DNA of 10,638 bases from CAYXDO01 sp964463485 (GTDB lineage Bacteria; Myxococcota; Kuafuiibacteriia; Kuafuiibacteriales; Kuafuiibacteriaceae). Of this stretch, positions 7,293-10,638 are shown in pieces. Every line of letters starts with the position of its first letter. Within the stretch, counting starts at the first letter, position 1. Location: contig CAYXDO010000249.1 of NCBI GenBank assembly GCA_964463485.1, forward strand, positions 1 through 10,638, in the 5' to 3' direction. The position numbers and the translations under genes were made by a program. The notes under the pieces are model-generated. The model was not told where the DNA came from, made no database searches, and worked only from the letters and a program-made list of their open reading frames with translations.

Positions 7293-7327
7293 TTCGTGAC
7301 CCTCTGTGGTTTCAGCATGGTCACGAA
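7293..7327. promoter_or_regulatory. 9-bp perfect inverted repeat, operator or hairpin
   Basis: The arms ttcgtgacc (7293-7301) and ggtcacgaa (7319-7327) are exact reverse complements around 17 bases. The element starts 46 bases after the kinase stop. It could fold as an RNA hairpin that ends the kinase transcript, but no T-run follows, so a factor-independent terminator is unlikely. It may instead be a two-half-site operator. The centre-to-centre distance of the arms is 26 bases. Confidence 0.5.
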
Positions 7328-7354
7328 CTTCCGAGGTCGTGTACTGAGGCGTGA

Positions 7355-7383
7355 TTGACGTTCCCGCGGTGTCCGCGTGTGTT
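7355..7383 (+). promoter_or_regulatory. Weak sigma70-like pair with 13-bp palindrome in the spacer
   Basis: The bases ttgacg at 7355-7360 match a -35 well. After 17 bases comes tgtgtt (7378-7383), a poor -10. The spacer ends in cgcggtgtccgcg (7365-7377), a perfect palindrome with 5-base arms and a 3-base centre, placed where a repressor would block polymerase. It may be a second, regulated aceBA promoter or chance. Confidence 0.25.
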
Positions 7384-7485
7384 GGTCGAAAAGAAATCGA
7401 AGCCGGCAAACCCGTCGTTTTCCGATTTACGAGTTTTCGGCCGGACTGAGTAAATCATGTGACACAGAATTTCTTCTGAAAAGTC

Positions 7486-7514
7486 TTGGACTTGCGCGAA
7501 GCGCTGCCTATTTT
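7486..7514 (+). promoter_or_regulatory. Candidate sigma70-like promoter of aceBA
   Basis: The -35 ttggac (7486-7491) and -10 tatttt (7509-7514) are separated by exactly 17 bases. This predicts a start of transcription near 7521 and a very short leader of about 17 bases that just includes the ribosome binding site. Two copies of the palindrome agcgct (7500-7505 and 7518-7523) flank the -10 and could be operator half-sites. The call is based on hexamer match and spacing only. Confidence 0.4.
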
Positions 7515-7527
7515 CGGAGCGCTCGCC

Positions 7528-7533
7528 GGAGGT
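7528..7533 (+). promoter_or_regulatory. Strong ribosome binding site of aceB
   Basis: The bases ggaggt lie four bases before the ATG at 7538. They match the anti-Shine-Dalgarno sequence closely and fix the start of malate synthase. Confidence 0.8.
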
Positions 7534-7537
7534 CCAG

Positions 7538-9139
7538 ATGTCGAAGACTTTTGCCACCGCGTTTACCGTGACGGCGCCGCTTCGCGGCGGTTACGATGCG
7601 ATTTTCACTGAGGAAGCCAGGTCGTTTCTCGTTCACCTGACCCGAAGCTTCGGCGGGAGAGTCAAAGAGATTCTGGCGGCGCGCAAGGTTCGGCAGGCGG
7701 CATTCGATCGGGGCGAGTACCCGGACTTTTTGGAGAGCACCCGAGGCATTCGAGAGTCGAGCTGGGTGGTGGCTCCGCTCCCCGATGACTTGATGGATCG
7801 GCGGGTCGAGATCACGGGTCCTGTCGACCGCAAGATGGTGATCAACGCGTTGAACTCGGGCGCGAGCGCCTTCATGGCGGACTTCGAGGACGCGACTGCG
7901 CCGACCTTCGACAACCTCGTCACGGGTCAGTTGAACCTGAAGGACGCGGTCGCGCGAACGATTCGCCACGAGGTGGACGGCAAGGTCTACGAGCTCAAGG
8001 ATCAGGTGGCCACGCTGATGGTGCGCCCGCGCGGTTGGCACCTCTATGAGAAGCACGTGCGAGTCGACGGAGAGTTCGTGCCCGGGGCGCTCTTCGACTT
8101 CGGGCTGTTTGTCTTCCACAACGCCAACGCGTTGCTCGACAAGGGCTCCGGTCCGTACTTCTACCTCCCGAAGCTCGAGAGTCACACCGAAGCTCGTTTG
8201 TGGAACGACGTGTTCGTGGACGCGCAGGAGTGGTTGGGGGTGCCCCAGAAATCGATCAAGGCGACGGTCTTGATCGAGACTCTCCCGGCGGCCTTCGAGA
8301 TGGACGAGATCCTTTACGAGCTCAAGGATCACTCAGCGGGCCTGAATTGCGGTCGCTGGGACTACATCTTCAGCGGAATCAAAGTGCGGCGAGCCGACCC
8401 GCGGGCGGTGTTACCGGATCGAGGGCAGGTCACCATGACTCAGCCTTCGATGCGGGCGTATACTCAGCTGCTCGTCAAGACGTGCCATCGCCGCGGCGTG
8501 CACGCCATCGGCGGGATGGCCGCCCAGATCCCGATCAAAGGAGACTCGGTGAGGAACGAGGCCGCGATCGAGAAGGTCCGTCTCGACAAGCTTCGCGAGG
8601 TCTCCGACGGTCACGACGGCACCTGGGTCGCTCATCCCGGCCTGGTGGGAGTGGCCAGGGAGGTCTTCGACGCGAGGATGCCCGAGAAGAACCAGCTAGG
8701 GTTCGGGCGGACCGACTTCTCGACGACTCGTCAGGAGCTCCTCTCGATTCCGGCGGGGACCCGCACCGCCGAGGGCCTGCGCCACAACCTGCGCGTCGGT
8801 ATTCAGTATCTCGAAGCGTGGATCTCGGGGCAGGGCTGCGTACCCATCTATGACTTGATGGAAGACGCGGCGACCGCGGAGATCTCGCGAAGTCAGATTT
8901 GGCAGTGGGTGCGCCACCAAGCTCGGCTCGAGAGCGGTGAGACGGTCACGTCCGACCTGGTCCGCAAGTGGACGGACGAGGAGCTCGCTCGCATCGAGAA
9001 GGAGGTGGGTTCTGTGAGGTTCCGGTCGGGAAAATTCGCCGACGCCCGCGCGCTCTTCGACCGACTCGCCACGAGCGAGTCGCTCGACGATTTTCTCACT
9101 TTGTCGGCCTACGAATATCTGCTCCGGCACTCCGCCTGA
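7538..9139 (+). CDS. aceB: Malate synthase A
   Basis: This is a 533-residue enzyme that condenses glyoxylate with acetyl-CoA to give malate, the second step of the glyoxylate bypass, in the cytoplasm. The length fits the A isoform (about 530 residues), not the longer G isoform of about 720. The family signature K-D-H-x2-G-L-N-x-G-x-W-D-Y-x-F is complete at 263-278. Conserved catalytic positions are visible: the Arg segment RPRGWHL (163-169), the Mg ligand Glu247 in VLIETLP, the Mg ligand Asp275 in the signature, and the likely catalytic base Asp443 in MEDAATAEISR. The C-terminal helical plug follows, and the protein ends at a normal point. The start is fixed by ggaggt four bases upstream. The gene is followed after 40 bases by aceA on the same strand, as in many bacterial glyoxylate operons. 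There is no sign of damage. Confidence 0.97.
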   Translation: MSKTFATAFTVTAPLRGGYDAIFTEEARSFLVHLTRSFGGRVKEILAARKVRQAAFDRGEYPDFLESTRGIRESSWVVAPLPDDLMDRRVEITGPVDRKMVINALNSGASAFMADFEDATAPTFDNLVTGQLNLKDAVARTIRHEVDGKVYELKDQVATLMVRPRGWHLYEKHVRVDGEFVPGALFDFGLFVFHNANALLDKGSGPYFYLPKLESHTEARLWNDVFVDAQEWLGVPQKSIKATVLIETLPAAFEMDEILYELKDHSAGLNCGRWDYIFSGIKVRRADPRAVLPDRGQVTMTQPSMRAYTQLLVKTCHRRGVHAIGGMAAQIPIKGDSVRNEAAIEKVRLDKLREVSDGHDGTWVAHPGLVGVAREVFDARMPEKNQLGFGRTDFSTTRQELLSIPAGTRTAEGLRHNLRVGIQYLEAWISGQGCVPIYDLMEDAATAEISRSQIWQWVRHQARLESGETVTSDLVRKWTDEELARIEKEVGSVRFRSGKFADARALFDRLATSESLDDFLTLSAYEYLLRHSA

Positions 9140-9168
9140 GTTGGATCGATACTACCCAGAAACAGACC

Positions 9169-9174
9169 AAGGAG
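9169..9174 (+). promoter_or_regulatory. Ribosome binding site of aceA
   Basis: The bases aaggag, five bases before the ATG at 9180, decide the start of isocitrate lyase. A longer in-frame reading from a TTG at 9141 would add 13 residues unlike the family N-terminus and would begin two bases after the aceB stop. Confidence 0.8.
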
Positions 9175-9179
9175 ACACC

Positions 9180-10481
9180 ATGTACCAGAAATACCAGCCC
9201 AAGTCCGTGGAAGAGCTCGAGAAGGAATGGGAGACCGACGCCCGCTGGAAGGGAGTGTTTCGTCCCTACTCCGCCAAGGACGTCGATCGTCTCCGCGGCA
9301 CCTTCCAGCTCGACCACACGCTGGCACGCCAAGGCTCCGAGCGCCTCTGGTCGTTGCTCAACAGTCAGCGCCTCGTCCGTGCGCTCGGAGCCATGAGCGG
9401 CAATCAAGCGGTGCAGATGGTCCAGGCCGGCCTCGACGCCGTCTACTTGAGCGGCTGGCAGGTCGCTGCCGACGCCAATGACGCCGGCCAAATGTATCCC
9501 GATCAGAGCCTCTATCCCGTCACCAGCGTCCCCACCGTGATCAGGAAGATCAACAACGCGCTCATGCGCGCCGATCAGATCCAATACATGGAGAATCGCC
9601 GGGAACATTACTACTTCGCGCCGATCGTCGCCGACGCGGAGGCTGGGTTCGGCGGCCCCCTCAACACCTTCGAGCTCATCAAGTCGATGATCGAGTCCGG
9701 CGCGGCGGCCGTTCACCTCGAGGACCAACTCTCCTCGCTGAAGAAGTGCGGGCACATGGGCGGCAAGGTCCTCGTACCCATTCATGACTTCATCCAGAAG
9801 CTCGTCTCCGCGCGCCTCGCCGCGGACGTAGCTGGCGTACCCACGGTGTTGGTCGGACGCACCGACGCGCTCGGCGCCACGTTGCTGCGCGGGGACATCG
9901 ACGCCCTCGATCACGAATACACCACCGGCAACCGAACCTCCGATGGGTTCTACGTGGTCAAGAACGGGCTCGAGTACGCCGCGGCCCGAGCGCTCGCATA
10001 CGCGCCGTATGTCGACCTCGTGTGGTGCGAGACCTCGACACCGGACATCGAAGAGGCCCGGGCGTTCGCCAAGGCCGTCCACGCGAAGTACCCTGGCAAG
10101 CTGCTCGCCTACAATTGCTCCCCGTCGTTCAATTGGAAGCGGAATCTCAACGACAGCCAGATCGCCACGTTCCAGGAGCAGCTCGCCGAGGTCGGTTATA
10201 AGTTCCAGTTCATCACGCTGGCCGGGTTCCATACCCTCAACGCGAGCATGTACGAGCTCGCTCATGCGTACAAGCGCGAGGGTATGGCGGCTTTCGTGAG
10301 AGTTCAGGAGCGTGAGTTCGCCATGGAGAGGGAGATCGGATTCAAGGCCGTCAAGCACCAGAGCTTCGTCGGAGCTGGTTATTTCGACCTGTTGCAGACC
10401 ACCGTGATCGGCGCCGACGTCTCGACGGCTGCGCTCAAGGGCTCCACCGAAGAGGCTCAATTCCACGACGAAAAACACTGA
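9180..10481 (+). CDS. aceA: Isocitrate lyase
   Basis: This is a 433-residue enzyme that splits isocitrate into succinate and glyoxylate, the committed step of the glyoxylate bypass. It aligns by eye along its whole length with the short enterobacterial type (E. coli AceA has 434 residues). The active-site loop KKCGHM has the catalytic Cys190. Substrate-binding segments SGWQVAADAN (91-100), NCSPSFNW (312-319) and TLAGFH (346-351) are intact, as are the metal-site Asp/Glu residues in ADAEAGFGG (151-159). The characteristic GSTEEAQF lies close to the C-terminus (421-428), followed by a short HDEKH tail. The ATG at 9180 is chosen for its good ribosome binding site and family-like N-terminus. It is almost certainly co-transcribed with aceB. 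No aceK (isocitrate dehydrogenase kinase/phosphatase) follows within the window. Confidence 0.97.
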   Translation: MYQKYQPKSVEELEKEWETDARWKGVFRPYSAKDVDRLRGTFQLDHTLARQGSERLWSLLNSQRLVRALGAMSGNQAVQMVQAGLDAVYLSGWQVAADANDAGQMYPDQSLYPVTSVPTVIRKINNALMRADQIQYMENRREHYYFAPIVADAEAGFGGPLNTFELIKSMIESGAAAVHLEDQLSSLKKCGHMGGKVLVPIHDFIQKLVSARLAADVAGVPTVLVGRTDALGATLLRGDIDALDHEYTTGNRTSDGFYVVKNGLEYAAARALAYAPYVDLVWCETSTPDIEEARAFAKAVHAKYPGKLLAYNCSPSFNWKRNLNDSQIATFQEQLAEVGYKFQFITLAGFHTLNASMYELAHAYKREGMAAFVRVQEREFAMEREIGFKAVKHQSFVGAGYFDLLQTTVIGADVSTAALKGSTEEAQFHDEKH

Positions 10482-10583
10482 GCTGAGTACGGCAGCCGGA
10501 CGTGAGGCCGACCCTCGCAATACGGCGTCTCTACTGCGGTGGAAATAGACCTTGAGCTTCCGTACCGTAAGCCCTTGAAATCT
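10482..10583. other. Region after aceA, no terminator seen
   Basis: I find no hairpin followed by a T-run after the aceA stop. A 6-bp pair, gtacgg near 10488 and ccgtac near 10560, is complementary but too far apart to be convincing. Termination of the operon may depend on Rho or occur beyond the window. Confidence 0.3.
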
Positions 10584-10638
10584 CACGAGCATGAGCACGA
10601 GCATGAGCACGAGCATGAGCACGAGTACGAGCACGAAC
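10539..10638 (+). CDS. Possible partial ORF: short leader then His-Glu repeat
   Basis: A plus-strand frame is open from 10506 to the window end. Its only usable start codon is GTG at 10539. It would encode VEIDLELPYRKPLKS followed by about nine His-Glu type dipeptides with one Tyr-Glu. Such a His/Glu-rich start could bind metal ions, but no ribosome binding site is clear and the repeat may be non-coding DNA that merely happens to be open. The gene, if real, continues beyond the window. Treat this as a weak candidate. Confidence 0.15.
   Translation, partial: MEIDLELPYRKPLKSHEHEHEHEHEHEHEYEHE
10584..10638. repeat. Hexanucleotide tandem repeat (cacgag/catgag alternating)
   Basis: Nine six-base units run from 10584 to 10637: cacgag and catgag alternate through the first seven, then come tacgag and cacgaa. 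The effective period is 12 bases in the first part. The array reaches the window edge, so its full size is unknown. It begins 102 bases after the aceA stop. On the minus strand it would read as a Leu-Val-Leu-Met repeat. Confidence 0.9.

Larger units (their letters stand above)
7247..7537. promoter_or_regulatory. Regulatory region upstream of the glyoxylate operon
   Basis: This 291-base gap has no credible gene and is visibly richer in A/T tracts than its neighbours. From left to right it holds the 9-bp inverted repeat at 7293-7327, the promoter-like pair with an internal palindrome at 7355-7383, two GTTTTC-containing direct copies (7417-7424 and 7433-7440), and the better promoter at 7486-7514. 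Its size and repeat content suggest control of aceBA separate from the kinase gene. Confidence 0.6.

Noticed and set aside
9141..9179. Upstream TTG start for isocitrate lyase at 9141
   Set aside because: It would swallow the clear aaggag ribosome binding site and add residues unlike the family. The ATG at 9180 fits better.
9096..10634. Long minus-strand open frame of 512 codons opposite aceA
   Set aside because: It lies fully antisense to a clear isocitrate lyase gene. Its N-terminus is the translated hexamer repeat, and it shows no family motif. Long antisense frames are expected in GC-rich genes.
1..10638. CRISPR array, tRNA or rRNA genes
   Set aside because: The tandem repeats are contiguous without unique spacers, and I saw no tRNA- or rRNA-like sequence in either strand.

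Overview
The window is GC-rich and gene-dense. Its gene content points to a myxobacterium, probably of the class Polyangia (Sandaracinaceae- or Polyangiaceae-like). The clues are a PEGA-domain Ser/Thr kinase with the HRDISPxN catalytic loop common in myxobacteria, Asp/Ala/Pro-rich linkers, a large beta-propeller-like lipoprotein, and low-complexity repeats between genes. The assignment is inferred from these features, not from a database search.

Left region (1-621): no intact gene. It opens with an 18-bp minisatellite that runs off the window edge and decays rightward into degenerate copies. Next comes a minus-strand remnant that reads like the middle of an IS91-type transposase. A 12-bp tandem duplication sits just before the first real gene.

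Middle region (622-7246): three plus-strand genes separated by about 100-120 bases. They are (1) a probable lipoprotein with propeller-like repeats and paired cysteines, (2) an unrecognised protein with a folded N-terminal part and a long Pro/Ala-rich tail carrying seven QAAPP-type repeats, and (3) a transmembrane Hanks-type Ser/Thr kinase with a C-terminal PEGA domain. The order suggests an envelope signalling module, but nothing in the sequence proves that they work together.

Regulatory gap (7247-7537): a relatively AT-richer stretch. It holds a 9-bp perfect inverted repeat, a 13-bp palindrome inside a weak promoter-like pair, and a better sigma70-like promoter whose -10 is flanked by two AGCGCT palindromes. 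A strong ribosome binding site follows.

Right region (7538-10481): a complete glyoxylate-bypass operon, aceB (malate synthase A) then aceA (isocitrate lyase), 40 bases apart, with all the key catalytic motifs intact. Together the two enzymes convert isocitrate plus acetyl-CoA to succinate and malate, which lets the cell grow on acetate or fatty acids. The last 157 bases end in a hexanucleotide repeat that runs off the window. In one frame it could encode a His-Glu repeat peptide.

The most interesting points are the uncharacterised lipoprotein / repeat-protein / kinase trio, the position of that kinase directly before the glyoxylate operon, and the layered palindromes in front of aceB.
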